NCBI RefSeq assembly: GCF_020447315.1
Contig: NZ_JAJADQ010000008.1
Coordinates: forward strand, 186,001 to 250,000
DNA: 64,000 nt
Origin: Hymenobacter nitidus
GTDB taxonomy: Bacteria > Bacteroidota > Bacteroidia > Cytophagales > Hymenobacteraceae
Direction of reading: 5' to 3'
The notes below the pieces were generated by a model that was not told the DNA's origin, made no database searches, and saw nothing but the letters and a program-made list of their open reading frames with translations. A program made the position numbers and the translations under genes. Below are positions 22,135 to 30,910 of this stretch, one piece after another. Within the stretch, counting starts at the first letter, position 1; every line of letters begins with the position of its first letter.

Positions 22135-25134
22135 TTAGAAGCCGAAATTCAGCCCAACAGTGAACGTGCGCGGACGGGGGTAAACCGTGTTATCGATACC
22201 ACTCTCGATTTCCGGATCCAGACCCTGATACTTCGTAATCAGGAACGCATTCTGAACAGCAAACGAGACGCCCAGGTTCGAATTCTCCTTTACCAGGCTG
22301 CCGAAATCGTAGCCGATGGTGATGTTCTGCATGCGCAGGAATGAGCCGTTCTCCACGTAGTAGTCGGAGAGGATCTGGTTGGCCGACGTCGTGCCGAAAC
22401 CGGTTTCCAGTACCTCCGTCGTCGAGTTGCGGTTGAAGCCGCTGGTAGGTACGTAGAGGGAGCGGGAGCGGATGTTGTTGTACACGTAGTTACCCACGTT
22501 AGCACGCATCGTGAAAGCCAGGCTGGCTTTGCCGTAGCTCACGTTGGAGCCAAAGCCGAACACGGCCTGCGGACGGGGCGACTTGTAGCGGTAACGGTCG
22601 GCCAGGGTGATGGCGCCGTCGCCGTTGCGGTCCACGAACACGCCTTCGATTGGCTTACCATCGGCGCCGTAGGCCTGCTGGTACACGTAGAACGACTGCG
22701 CCTGGTAGCCCACCGAGTTTACCTGGATGTCACCGTTGCCGACGTTGTCGAAGTTGTTGATACCACCGGTCAGGAAGTCCACCTGCTGCACGTCGTCGCT
22801 GGCGGTCAGCTTCGTGAGCTTGTTGCGGTTGAAGGTCGCGTTGGCATTCACCGACACGTTGAACTTCTCGCTCTTCACGGCGTCCACGTTAGCCGTGATT
22901 TCCAGACCCTTGTTGGTCAGCGAGCCTACGTTCAGGGTACCGCCGTTGGAAGGATAGGAGCCAGCGGCTACCAGCACTTCGTTCAGCAGGTCTTTCGTAT
23001 CGCGCTGGTAAATGTCAACCGAACCGTAGAGACGGCCGTCGAAGAAGCCGTAGTCGATACCGGCGTTGTAGGTCGTCGTGGTTTCCCACTTCAGGTTCGG
23101 GTTGTAGAAGTCACCGCGCAGCGTGCGGTATGGCACCCCGTTGATGATGTACTGGGCCGAGTTAACGCTCAGCGTGGAGAAGGGCAGGTAGCCGTAGTAG
23201 TTGCCACCCAGGTCCTGCTGGCCGGTCTGGCCGATACCTACGCGCAGCTTCAGGTCGGAGAAGGCCTTCGAGTCTTTCAGGAAGTCTTCGCCCTTAATGC
23301 GCCAGGCAACGGCTGCCGAGGGGAAGTAGCCCCAACGGTTGTCTTCGCTGAAGCGCGAGGAGCCGTCGGCGCGTACCGTGGCCGTGAGCAGGTACTTATC
23401 GTTGATGTTCAGGTTGGCCCGGGTAAAGTACGAGAGCAGGTTGTACTGGTCGGTGTACTGGTCCTTGTTGTCGTAGGTCCGCTCAGCGGCCTGATACACC
23501 GTACCGTTGGCGCGCAGGTCATCGAAGAAGAAGTTCTTGTTCTGGAATTCCTGCCACGAGTAGCCGCCCAGAATGTCAAACTTGGCCGAGCCGAAGTCGC
23601 GCTTGTATTTCAGCAAGGCTTCGAGCAGCTGGTTGTTCAGGTCCTGGCGGTACTGCTGGCTCAGGCCCCCGCGGTTGAACTGCGAACCAGCCGTGATGGG
23701 CACGTTGGTGGTGCCTTTGCCGCGCTGGATGTCGTAGCCCAGGTTCAGGTTGGCGCTCAGGCCGCTCAGGAAGGGCAGCTTGTAGTCGAATTGGGCGTTG
23801 CCGATGCTGCGACGCACGGTGCTCAGGTCGCTGCGCTGCTTGATGGAGCTGATCGGGTTGCGGGGCGCCAGGGTGTTGAGGTTGCCAGCGGCATCCACAA
23901 ACTCGAAATAGCCGCCGTAGCGCGAAAAGCGCGGGTCATTGGAGGTAATCGGCTGGGTTGGGTCGAAGAAAACGGCCGAGTTCACCGCGCCCTGATCCGA
24001 GAAGTTATTCTCAATCTGGGTGCCTTTGATGTTGATGTCGATGCGCAGGTTGTCGTTGAGCAGTAGCGGCGACACGCCGACCGAGCCCGAATAGCGCTTC
24101 AGGGTGTTTTCCAGGAGCAAGCCCTGCTGGCCGAGGTAGCCGCCCGATACGCGGAACGGTACTTTGCCCGCCGAGCCCAGCACGCTGACGTTGTTGTCGG
24201 TGGTGTAGGCCGTGCGGTAGATTTCGCGCTGCCAATCGGTGTTTTCAGTGCCGAGAGCAGCTTTCTGAGCAGCCGTGCCGCGCTGGTTCACAAGCGCCCG
24301 GAACTGGTCACCGTTCAGCACGGGTACGTAGTCGGCGGGAGTAGCCACGGAGAACTGGGTGTTCACGTTCACGCGCAGCGCCTCGCCCTGCAGGCCGCGC
24401 TTGGTGGTCACGATGATAACGCCGTTGGAGCCGCGCGAGCCGTAGATGGCCGTCGAGGAGGCATCTTTCAGCACCGTCACGCTCTCAATATCATTGGGGT
24501 TGATCAGCGACAGGGGGTTGCTGGCGCCTTTCAGCGTGCTGTTATCCACGGGTACGCCGTCAATTACGATCAGCGGGTCGTTGGAGGCGTTCAGCGAAGA
24601 ACCACCGCGGATGCGGATTTCCGACTTGGCCCCGGGGGCGCCGCCGGTGGTGATCTGCAGACCCGCCACTTTGCCCTGCACCAGCTGCTCGGGGTTGGTT
24701 ACCTGCCCTTTCACAAACTGTTTCTCGGAGATCTGCTCAACTGAGCCCGTCACGTCCTGCCGACGCTGGGTGCCGTAGGCTACTACCACTGCCTCGCTGA
24801 GCATGGTCGTATTTTCGGCCAGCGCAATGTCGGCCAGAGCCGTGGTCTGACCCGCAGTAATGGTCACGGGCACGCGCTTGGCGTTGTAGCCCACGAAGGA
24901 GCTTACTACCGTGTGCGGACCAGCGGGCACGTTCTGAATCAGGTAGGTGCCATCCGCGTTGGTCGAGCTACCCAGTGTGGTGCCTTCAATCAGAACAGTC
25001 GCACCGGGAACCCCTTGGCTTTTTTCGTCCAGCACACGGCCGCTCACGGCGCCGGTTTGGGCGAATGCGCCGGTGAAGCCGGCACAGACGAAGAGTAGCA
25101 GAAACAGTAGTTTCGCTAGGTAAGTGTGTTTCAT
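22135..25134 (-). CDS. susC: SusC/RagA-family TonB-linked outer-membrane transporter
   Basis: 999 residues. Signal peptide MKHTYLAKLLFLLLFVCAGFTGAFAQ; CarboxypepD_reg-like domain (AVSGRVLDEKSQGVPGATVLIEGTTLGSSTNADGTYLIQNVPAG) at about 28-110; TonB plug with EQLVQGKVAGLQITTGGAPGAKSEIRIRGGSSLNASNDPLIVIDGVPVDN; then the beta-barrel to the terminal aromatic strand FTVGLNFGF. It imports oligosaccharides, here probably maltodextrins given susE and the amylase. A longer frame to 25326 is open, but the signal peptide places the start at 25134. Confidence 0.95.
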   Translation of the reverse strand: MKHTYLAKLLFLLLFVCAGFTGAFAQTGAVSGRVLDEKSQGVPGATVLIEGTTLGSSTNADGTYLIQNVPAGPHTVVSSFVGYNAKRVPVTITAGQTTALADIALAENTTMLSEAVVVAYGTQRRQDVTGSVEQISEKQFVKGQVTNPEQLVQGKVAGLQITTGGAPGAKSEIRIRGGSSLNASNDPLIVIDGVPVDNSTLKGASNPLSLINPNDIESVTVLKDASSTAIYGSRGSNGVIIVTTKRGLQGEALRVNVNTQFSVATPADYVPVLNGDQFRALVNQRGTAAQKAALGTENTDWQREIYRTAYTTDNNVSVLGSAGKVPFRVSGGYLGQQGLLLENTLKRYSGSVGVSPLLLNDNLRIDINIKGTQIENNFSDQGAVNSAVFFDPTQPITSNDPRFSRYGGYFEFVDAAGNLNTLAPRNPISSIKQRSDLSTVRRSIGNAQFDYKLPFLSGLSANLNLGYDIQRGKGTTNVPITAGSQFNRGGLSQQYRQDLNNQLLEALLKYKRDFGSAKFDILGGYSWQEFQNKNFFFDDLRANGTVYQAAERTYDNKDQYTDQYNLLSYFTRANLNINDKYLLTATVRADGSSRFSEDNRWGYFPSAAVAWRIKGEDFLKDSKAFSDLKLRVGIGQTGQQDLGGNYYGYLPFSTLSVNSAQYIINGVPYRTLRGDFYNPNLKWETTTTYNAGIDYGFFDGRLYGSVDIYQRDTKDLLNEVLVAAGSYPSNGGTLNVGSLTNKGLEITANVDAVKSEKFNVSVNANATFNRNKLTKLTASDDVQQVDFLTGGINNFDNVGNGDIQVNSVGYQAQSFYVYQQAYGADGKPIEGVFVDRNGDGAITLADRYRYKSPRPQAVFGFGSNVSYGKASLAFTMRANVGNYVYNNIRSRSLYVPTSGFNRNSTTEVLETGFGTTSANQILSDYYVENGSFLRMQNITIGYDFGSLVKENSNLGVSFAVQNAFLITKYQGLDPEIESGIDNTVYPRPRTFTVGLNFGF

Positions 25135-25277
25135 TGAAAATGGGTTAGGAGAGGGAATTTTTGAGCTGGCGGGGCCAGTGGTGGGATGCTGCTGCAAGCC
25201 GACGGGACAGACGAAATCGATGGTGTTGAAAACATGATTTCGTCTGGTTTTGTCTTCGTGCAACATCACCTTTCTCG

Positions 25278-25296
25278 TTAATAAACTACGCAAGAT
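25278..25296 (-). promoter_or_regulatory. TTGCGTA-type motif upstream of susC
   Basis: On the minus strand TCTTGCGTAGTTTATTAACG lies about 145 bases before the susC start, in an AT-rich stretch. It is similar to 14053, 18184 and 25646. The divergent gap 25135-25764 (630 bases) contains this, the esterase motif, and no other gene or recognisable element. Confidence 0.45.
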
Positions 25297-25645
25297 AAAG
25301 TTTTGAAAACCACAAATACAACACACGCTAATATCCTCCTGAAAATAGTTTTCAGCCTATTTTCAGTGCAAAGGTTTGCACAGGCCTGAAATGTGCCTTA
25401 ACACGTCCTTAACATAGCCTGAGGCCTTAAAATAAAGCGCAGGCATTTTCCAGAGGGAGCGGGAAAAGCCTTTAGGCGGTAAGTGCGGAGTCACCAACTG
25501 CCTTGCGGAGGGGGAAAAGTGGCAAGTCAATCACCTTGTTTTTGTCCTATATTATTCAGCCTCTTTTTGCGGGTAGGCCAAGGGCGGAAAATGCTGTTTT
25601 TTTTCACTTGAGCTTTTGCGGACTGAATCCAATTCGACAAGCCAA

Positions 25646-25664
25646 TTTTTTGCGTAGAAAAATT
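25646..25664 (+). promoter_or_regulatory. TTGCGTA-type motif upstream of the esterase gene
   Basis: TTTTTGCGTAGAAAAATTA lies about 100 bases before the ATG at 25765. It is followed by the small palindrome CCTTGTATTTGCAAGG. It is the weakest member of the set of four. Confidence 0.35.
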
Positions 25665-25764
25665 AGCCTTGTATTTGCAAGGCAGCTAGGGCTTTAGGCC
25701 GCCTGCGGGCGGCTACTGCCGCCCGGCCAATGGGTTTGTAGAAGGAACTCCGATACTTTAGAGC

Positions 25765-27180
25765 ATGAAACACTTTTTCACGTTCCTGCTGCTGCTGGTT
25801 GCCGCCACGGCGCCGGCCCAGGTAACCTTCAAATTGACGGGAGTGCCGGCCAATACGCCCGCCAGCGCCACACTGTATATGGCCGGCTCGTTCAACAACT
25901 GGAACCCGGGCAGTGCGGTCCATGCCCTGACCAAAAACGCGGACGGCACCTACCAGCTGACCTTGCCGGCCCAGAGCGGCACTATCGAGTATAAGTTTAC
26001 CCGCGGCGCCTGGGCCTCCGTGGAAACCAATGCCACCAACGGCTCGGTACCCAACCGCAGCTATACCTTTGGAACGGGACCGGCAACAGTGACGCACACG
26101 GTGCTAAACTGGGAAGATCTGGCCGGTGGCGGCAGCTGCCAGTCGTCGGCGCTGCAGCCCAACGTGCGGGTAATGACCACAGCCTTTGCCATGCCGCAAC
26201 TGGGCCGAGCCCGGCGCGTGTGGGTTTATCTGCCTAACGACTACGCTACCAACTCCACCAAGCGCTACCCCGTGCTGTATGTGCAGGACGGGCAGAATGT
26301 GTTCGACAACTGCACCAGCTTCTCGGGCGAGTGGGGCATCGATGAGACTCTGAGCCAGCTGCAGCAGTCGGGCCAGGACCCCACGGGCAGCATCGTGGTG
26401 GCAATTGATAACGACGGCGCCCAGCGCCTGAATGAGTATTCGCCCTGGAACAACCCCGCGTACGGTGGCGGCCAGGGCGACGTGTACGTTGATTTCCTGA
26501 CCCAGACCCTGAAGCCCTACATCGATACGAACTACCGCACCCTGAGCGGCCGCGAGTATACCAGCATTGCCGGCTCCAGCATGGGCGCCTTGATTTCGGT
26601 GTACGCGTCCCTGAAATACCCGGCCGTGTACGGCAAAGTGGGCGTATTTTCGCCGGCCTTCTGGTTTGCCGAGCAGCCGCTTTTCCAGTACGTGCAGCAA
26701 AATCCGGCCAATCCTGACACGCGCTTTTACTTTGTGAGCGGCACCCAGGAAAGCCAGACCATGGTGCCCCTCATGCAGCGCATGCGCGACGCCCTGCAGA
26801 GTGGGGGAGTGCCGGCCGCCAACCTGAGCTTCAACCCGCGTGCCGACGGGCAGCACGCCGAGTGGTTCTGGAAGCGCGAGTTTGGCGCCGCCTACCAGTG
26901 GCTGATGGCCCCCGGCAGCGTTACGGCCGCCAAAAGTCCGCAGGCGGCGCTGGCCTTCAGCGCCTATCCCATGCCGGCCAAGGAAGCCCTGACGGTGCAA
27001 CTGCCCGAACCAGTGAAGGAAGCCCGGCTGGAAGTGCTCGACTCGACGGGCCGCGTGCTGCTGAAGGGCAAAGTGCGCAGCGGGCAGACGGTGGATGTGA
27101 GCAGGCTGGCCAAAGGCACGTACTTCATGCGCCTGACGGCTGGCAAGCAGTCAGGCAGCCAGGCACTGATTAAGGAGTAG
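25765..27180 (+). CDS. Secreted esterase-family hydrolase with N-terminal glucan-binding module and T9SS tail
   Basis: 471 residues. Signal MKHFFTFLLLLVAATAPAQ; a CBM20/48-like module at about 20-115 (TLYMAGSFNNWNPGSAVHALTKNADGTYQLTL...IEYKFTRGAW); then a PF00756-type esterase D domain with VLYVQDGQNVFDN and nucleophile elbow GSSMG (S272), catalytic His in GQHAEWFW; and a T9SS C-terminal domain (FSAYPMPAKEALTVQLPEPVKEARLEVLDSTGRVLLKG...LAKGTYFMRLTAG). It likely removes acyl groups from, or acts near, starch-like polymers at the surface; the exact ester is unknown. It is divergent from susC. Confidence 0.9.
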   Translation: MKHFFTFLLLLVAATAPAQVTFKLTGVPANTPASATLYMAGSFNNWNPGSAVHALTKNADGTYQLTLPAQSGTIEYKFTRGAWASVETNATNGSVPNRSYTFGTGPATVTHTVLNWEDLAGGGSCQSSALQPNVRVMTTAFAMPQLGRARRVWVYLPNDYATNSTKRYPVLYVQDGQNVFDNCTSFSGEWGIDETLSQLQQSGQDPTGSIVVAIDNDGAQRLNEYSPWNNPAYGGGQGDVYVDFLTQTLKPYIDTNYRTLSGREYTSIAGSSMGALISVYASLKYPAVYGKVGVFSPAFWFAEQPLFQYVQQNPANPDTRFYFVSGTQESQTMVPLMQRMRDALQSGGVPAANLSFNPRADGQHAEWFWKREFGAAYQWLMAPGSVTAAKSPQAALAFSAYPMPAKEALTVQLPEPVKEARLEVLDSTGRVLLKGKVRSGQTVDVSRLAKGTYFMRLTAGKQSGSQALIKE

Positions 27181-27268
27181 AATTCGTAATTCCAGGCCTG
27201 CTTTTCTGGGGATTCCGCAGGGGCAGTGCGGTTCATGTGCGAATTCGGTAAGAAAAGTTGCGAAAGAG

Positions 27269-27298
27269 TTGGGAAACCCCAAAACCCATTTATATTTG
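27269..27298 (+). promoter_or_regulatory. trp operon promoter
   Basis: TTG at 27269-27271, a 19-base spacer, and TATATTTG at 27291-27298 match the Bacteroidota -33/-7 consensus (TTG, TAnnTTTG). Transcription would begin near 27304, before the leader peptide. Confidence 0.7.
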
Positions 27299-27337
27299 CA
27301 GCATTAGAGCCCGAAAGAAGGAGAGAATTTGCCCCTC

Positions 27338-27424
27338 ATGATGACCTGTCCAGTAGATACTATTCAGCAAGCATGGTGGTGGCCTTTCCGGAAATCTGGA
27401 CGGGAAACCCTGTGCGTGCGGTAA
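27338..27424 (+). CDS. trpL: trp leader peptide with three consecutive Trp codons
   Basis: 28-codon frame (ATG 27338 to TAA 27424) containing TGG TGG TGG at 27374-27382, residues 13-15 (QQAWWWPFRK). AAGGAG lies at 27318-27323. It sits between the promoter and a terminator, upstream of trpE, the classical arrangement for ribosome-mediated attenuation. The bases of the start region (ATGATGACCT, 27338-27347) are perfectly complementary to AGGTCATCAT right at the stop (27424-27433). A segment over the third Trp codon (GGCCTTTCC, 27381-27389) can pair at 8 of 9 positions with 27457-27465 next to the terminator stem. These are direct readings; the order of switching is inference. The second ATG at 27341 is an alternative start. 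Confidence 0.8.
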   Translation: MMTCPVDTIQQAWWWPFRKSGRETLCVR

Positions 27425-27460
27425 GGTCATCATTTCAACCTTGCATCAATCATAAAGGAA

Positions 27461-27489
27461 AGCCCGGCCACTAGCCGGGCTTTTTTATT
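27461..27489 (+). terminator. trp attenuator terminator
   Basis: AGCCCGGC (27461-27468), loop CACTA, GCCGGGCT (27474-27481), followed by a T-run. It is placed between trpL and trpE, 74 bases before the trpE ATG, so transcription would end here unless it is prevented. Confidence 0.85.
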
Positions 27490-27562
27490 TTAGCTCGATA
27501 TCTAGTGCCGCTATTTCCTATCACTTTATCTATAACCTGCCCGTTTTCTCTGGGCAAACCGA

Positions 27563-29002
27563 ATGAAACACGTTCATCTCAAAACCCGCCATGTCCGGCT
27601 GCTGGCTGACACGGTGACGCCCGTGGGCCTGTATCTGCGCCTGCGCGACCAGTACACCAACTGCCTGCTGCTGGAAAGCTCCGACTACCACGGCCAGCAA
27701 AATGCCTTCAGCTACCTGGCCTTTGAGCCCCTGGCCCGCTTCGAGGTCAGCCGCGGCGAGCTGCGCCAAACCCTGGTGGACGGCTCCGTAACCACCGAAA
27801 CCCTGGCTGCCCCGCGCTTGGCCCTGACGCGCCTGCAGGAGTTTGCCGACAGCTTCCAAACCGAAGAATCCGGGTTCGACTTTATCACCGGCGGCCTGTT
27901 TGGCTACATTGGCTACGAAGGCGTGCAGTACTTCGAGGACCTGACGCTGAATGCTGAGAAGGAAGCAGCGGGGCAGATTCCGGACATCATCTACGGCACC
28001 TACCGCTACGTCATTGCCATCAACCACTTCCGCAACGAGCTGTTCGTGTTTGAGCACTCGCCTTCGGATGAGCCCACTGACCACGACGGCCTCAAGCGCC
28101 TGGTCAACCTGATCCGCAACCCGAGTCTGCCCGAGTTTGGCTTCGGACTACTAGGCGAGGAGCAGACCAACCAGACCGATGCCGAATTCCTGACGGCGCT
28201 GGCCGCCGGGCAGCAGCACTGCCGCCGCGGCGACGTATTTCAGATTGTGTTGTCCCGGCGTTTTCAGCAGGGTTTTGTGGGCGACGAGTTCAACGTATAC
28301 CGCGCGCTGCGGTCGGTGAACCCGTCGCCCTACCTATTCTATTTCGACTACGGCAACTTCAAGATCTTCGGCTCCTCGCCCGAGACGCAGCTGCTGATTA
28401 AAGGGCGGCAGGCTAGCCTGTTTCCCATTGCCGGCACCTTCCGCCGCACCGGCCACGATGCCCAGGACGCCGAGCTGGCCCAGCAGCTGGCCGCCGACCC
28501 CAAGGAAAACGCCGAGCACGTGATGCTGGTGGACTTGGCCCGCAACGACCTGGCCCGCCACGGCGACGAGGTGAAAGTGAAGGTGTTCCGCGAAATCCAG
28601 TTTTACTCCCACGTCATTCACCTCGTGAGCGAAGTGAATGCCATGCTGGCGCCTGGCGTGGCCCCGCTGCAGGTGGTAGCCGACACGTTCCCGGCCGGTA
28701 CGCTCTCGGGCGCGCCCAAGCACCGGGCCATGCAGCTCATCGACCAGCTGGAGCCTACGGGCCGCGGCTACTACGGCGGCTGCCTGGGCCATCTGGGCTT
28801 CAACGGCGACTTCAACCACGCCATCATGATTCGCTCGTTTTTGAGCACCGGCAACCAGCTGTATTACCAGGCGGGCGCCGGCGTAGTGGCCGCTTCCGAC
28901 ATCAACTCGGAGCTGAATGAGGTGCACCACAAGCTGGCGGCTCTGCGCAAAGCCCTGGAAGCCGCCGAGGCAGTAGGCGAGAAGCTGACGGCCGCTGTTT
29001 AA
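27563..29002 (+). CDS. trpE: Anthranilate synthase component I
   Basis: 479 residues. Converts chorismate plus ammonia or glutamine to anthranilate together with TrpG, the first step of the Trp branch. The N-terminal part has the tryptophan feedback-site motif LLLESSD (35-41). The chorismate-binding domain shows DVFQIVLSRRF, SPETQLLIKG, IAGTFRRTG, ENAEHVMLVDLARNDLARHGD, FPAGTLSGAPKHRAMQLID and the terminal YQAGAGVVAASDINSELNEV. First structural gene of the operon trpE-G-D-C-F-B-A-aroF. Confidence 0.97.
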   Translation: MKHVHLKTRHVRLLADTVTPVGLYLRLRDQYTNCLLLESSDYHGQQNAFSYLAFEPLARFEVSRGELRQTLVDGSVTTETLAAPRLALTRLQEFADSFQTEESGFDFITGGLFGYIGYEGVQYFEDLTLNAEKEAAGQIPDIIYGTYRYVIAINHFRNELFVFEHSPSDEPTDHDGLKRLVNLIRNPSLPEFGFGLLGEEQTNQTDAEFLTALAAGQQHCRRGDVFQIVLSRRFQQGFVGDEFNVYRALRSVNPSPYLFYFDYGNFKIFGSSPETQLLIKGRQASLFPIAGTFRRTGHDAQDAELAQQLAADPKENAEHVMLVDLARNDLARHGDEVKVKVFREIQFYSHVIHLVSEVNAMLAPGVAPLQVVADTFPAGTLSGAPKHRAMQLIDQLEPTGRGYYGGCLGHLGFNGDFNHAIMIRSFLSTGNQLYYQAGAGVVAASDINSELNEVHHKLAALRKALEAAEAVGEKLTAAV

Positions 29003-29029
29003 CAAGTAGAAGAACGTTCGTAATCAGAA

Positions 29030-29132
29030 CGTCCTGCTTCACTAGCGCCCTCTTGCCGAAGCATTTCTGCTGCCGTGAAACCTGCATACAACCACGGTAA
29101 AGATATTCGGCTACACTGCGCTTAGCATGACG
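29030..29132. repeat. Degenerate GTCATGCTGAGC-type palindrome inside the trp operon
   Basis: In the 159-base trpE-trpG gap. The right arm, reverse-complemented, begins CGTCATGCTAAGCGCAGTG and continues GCCGAATATCT, matching the 11509 element arm (CGTCATGCTGAGCTTGCCGAAG...). The left arm has CGTCCTGCTT...CTTGCCGAAGCAT. The arms pair imperfectly, indicating an old copy. Confidence 0.6.
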
Positions 29133-29161
29133 GGCGAATTACAACCCAACAGACCAACACC

Positions 29162-29734
29162 ATGAAAATCCTGGTTCTCGATAACTACGACTCCTTTACC
29201 TATAACCTCGTGCAGTTGCTGCGCGAACTGGGCTACGGGGCCGCCACCGACGTGGTGCGCAACGATAAAATCAATCTGGACGACATTGAGCAGTACGATG
29301 CCATAATGTTGTCTCCCGGGCCCGGCGTACCGTCGGAGGCGGGGCTGATGCCGGCAGTAATTCGCCGCTATGCGCCCACCAAGCGCATGCTGGGCGTGTG
29401 CCTGGGCCACCAGGGCATTGCCGAAGCCTTTGGTGGCGAGCTGTACAATCTGCCGGCTGTGCTCCACGGCATTGCCACCGACGCCGACATCGTGGCCGGC
29501 GACGACCGGCTGTTCAACGGCCTGCCCGAGCGGTTCAAAGTCGGCCGCTACCATTCCTGGGTGGTGACGCCGGAAAACTTCCCCGAGGAGCTGGAAGTAA
29601 CGGCCCGCGACACCAACGGGCAGATTCTGGCTTTGCGCCACCGCAACTATGACGTGCGCGGCGTGCAGTTTCACCCCGAATCTATCCTCACTGAGCACGG
29701 CCATCAGATGCTGAAAAACTGGCTGGAAGGCTAG
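29162..29734 (+). CDS. trpG: Anthranilate synthase component II (glutamine amidotransferase)
   Basis: 190 residues, class I glutamine amidotransferase. Nucleophile C80 in GVCLGHQG and the His/Glu pair H171/E173 in FHPESILTEHG complete the triad. The oxyanion strand MLSPGPGVPSE is present. It supplies ammonia to TrpE. No PabA-versus-TrpG distinction can be made from sequence alone, but its position after trpE indicates the Trp role. Confidence 0.96.
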   Translation: MKILVLDNYDSFTYNLVQLLRELGYGAATDVVRNDKINLDDIEQYDAIMLSPGPGVPSEAGLMPAVIRRYAPTKRMLGVCLGHQGIAEAFGGELYNLPAVLHGIATDADIVAGDDRLFNGLPERFKVGRYHSWVVTPENFPEELEVTARDTNGQILALRHRNYDVRGVQFHPESILTEHGHQMLKNWLEG

Positions 29735-29807
29735 CTGTTGTACCTGCGGGGCTGGCCCTGCACCTGCTTTCAAACCAGTCTGCTTTCTTCCTTTCGCACT
29801 TCCTCTC

Positions 29808-30797
29808 TTGAAAAAGTTTCTCACCACCCTTTTCGACCAGCAAACCCTGACCCGGGACGAAGCCCACGAAGCCCTGTCGCAGCTCGGGCAGGGCGAGTCT
29901 AACCCGGCCGAAACGGCGGCCTTCATGACCGTGTACCGCATGCGCCCCATCACGGTGCCCGAGCTGGCCGGCTTCCGCGACGCGCTGCTCGACCTGTGCC
30001 GCGACCCGCAGCTGGGCACCCGCGACGTGCTCGACATTGTGGGCACCGGCGGCGACGGCAAAGACACGTTCAACATTTCCACCCTGGCTTGCTTCGTGGT
30101 GGCCGGCGCGGGCTACAAAGTGGCTAAGCACGGCAACATCGGCGTGTCGTCTATCTGCGGCTCTTCTAACATCCTGGCCCACTTCGGCTACGACTTCGAG
30201 GCTTCTTCCGATACCCTGCGGCGGCAGCTGGACGAGGCGGGCATCTGCTTTCTGCACGCCCCGGCCTTTCACCCGGCTATGCGCCACGCCGGGCCCGTGC
30301 GGCGGGAACTGGGGGTGCGCACCTTCTTCAATATTCTGGGCCCCTTGGTGAACCCGGCGCGGCCTACGGCCCAGCTGGCGGGCGTGTTCAGCCTGGAGCT
30401 GCTGCGCCTCTACAACTACCTGTTTCAGCAAACCACTACCAGCTACACCGTGGTGCACGCCCTGGATGGCTACGATGAGTTGTCGTTGACCGGAGCGGCC
30501 AAAACCAGCTCAATTCGCGGGGAGCAGTTTTTCACCGCCGAAGACCTGGGCCTGACTACCTACGCGCCGGAGCAGCTAGCCGGCGGCAGCACCGTGGCCG
30601 AGTCGGCGGCGCTGTTTCGCGGGGTGCTGGAAGGCCGGGCCACGGCCGCCCAGCGCGACGTGGTAACGGCCAACGCGGCCCTGGGCATTCAGTGCGTGGT
30701 CCCCACCTTATCCTTTGCCGAAGCCCTGGACCAGGCCCGCGAATCCCTGGATTCGGGCCGGGCTAGTCGGGCTTTCAATACCTTGCTTTCTACTTAA
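29808..30797 (+). CDS. trpD: Anthranilate phosphoribosyltransferase
   Basis: 329 residues. Transfers phosphoribosyl from PRPP to anthranilate. PRPP/Mg site motif DIVGTGGDGKDTFNIST, KHGNIGVSSICGSSNILAHFG, LGPLVNPARPTAQLAGVF and VVHALDGYDELSLTG are all present. The start codon is TTG at 29808 (MKKFLTTLF), giving the usual N-terminus; there is no better ATG. A trpD without fused trpG is the normal Bacteroidota form. Confidence 0.96.
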   Translation: MKKFLTTLFDQQTLTRDEAHEALSQLGQGESNPAETAAFMTVYRMRPITVPELAGFRDALLDLCRDPQLGTRDVLDIVGTGGDGKDTFNISTLACFVVAGAGYKVAKHGNIGVSSICGSSNILAHFGYDFEASSDTLRRQLDEAGICFLHAPAFHPAMRHAGPVRRELGVRTFFNILGPLVNPARPTAQLAGVFSLELLRLYNYLFQQTTTSYTVVHALDGYDELSLTGAAKTSSIRGEQFFTAEDLGLTTYAPEQLAGGSTVAESAALFRGVLEGRATAAQRDVVTANAALGIQCVVPTLSFAEALDQARESLDSGRASRAFNTLLST

Positions 30798-30910
30798 ATC
30801 AGTGTCTTTCAATTGTTAATGGTCAGCCTTTTATATCCGGCGGACATCGATTCGGTTACTTTTTTCACTTTCTAACGGTTCCGGTAGGGGCCACTTCGAT
30901 TCACTTTCCT

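Noticed and set aside
27181..27562. Open frames in the trp leader region (for example 27226-27474)
   Set aside because: They overlap the promoter and terminator; only the 28-codon leader with Trp codons has a functional context.
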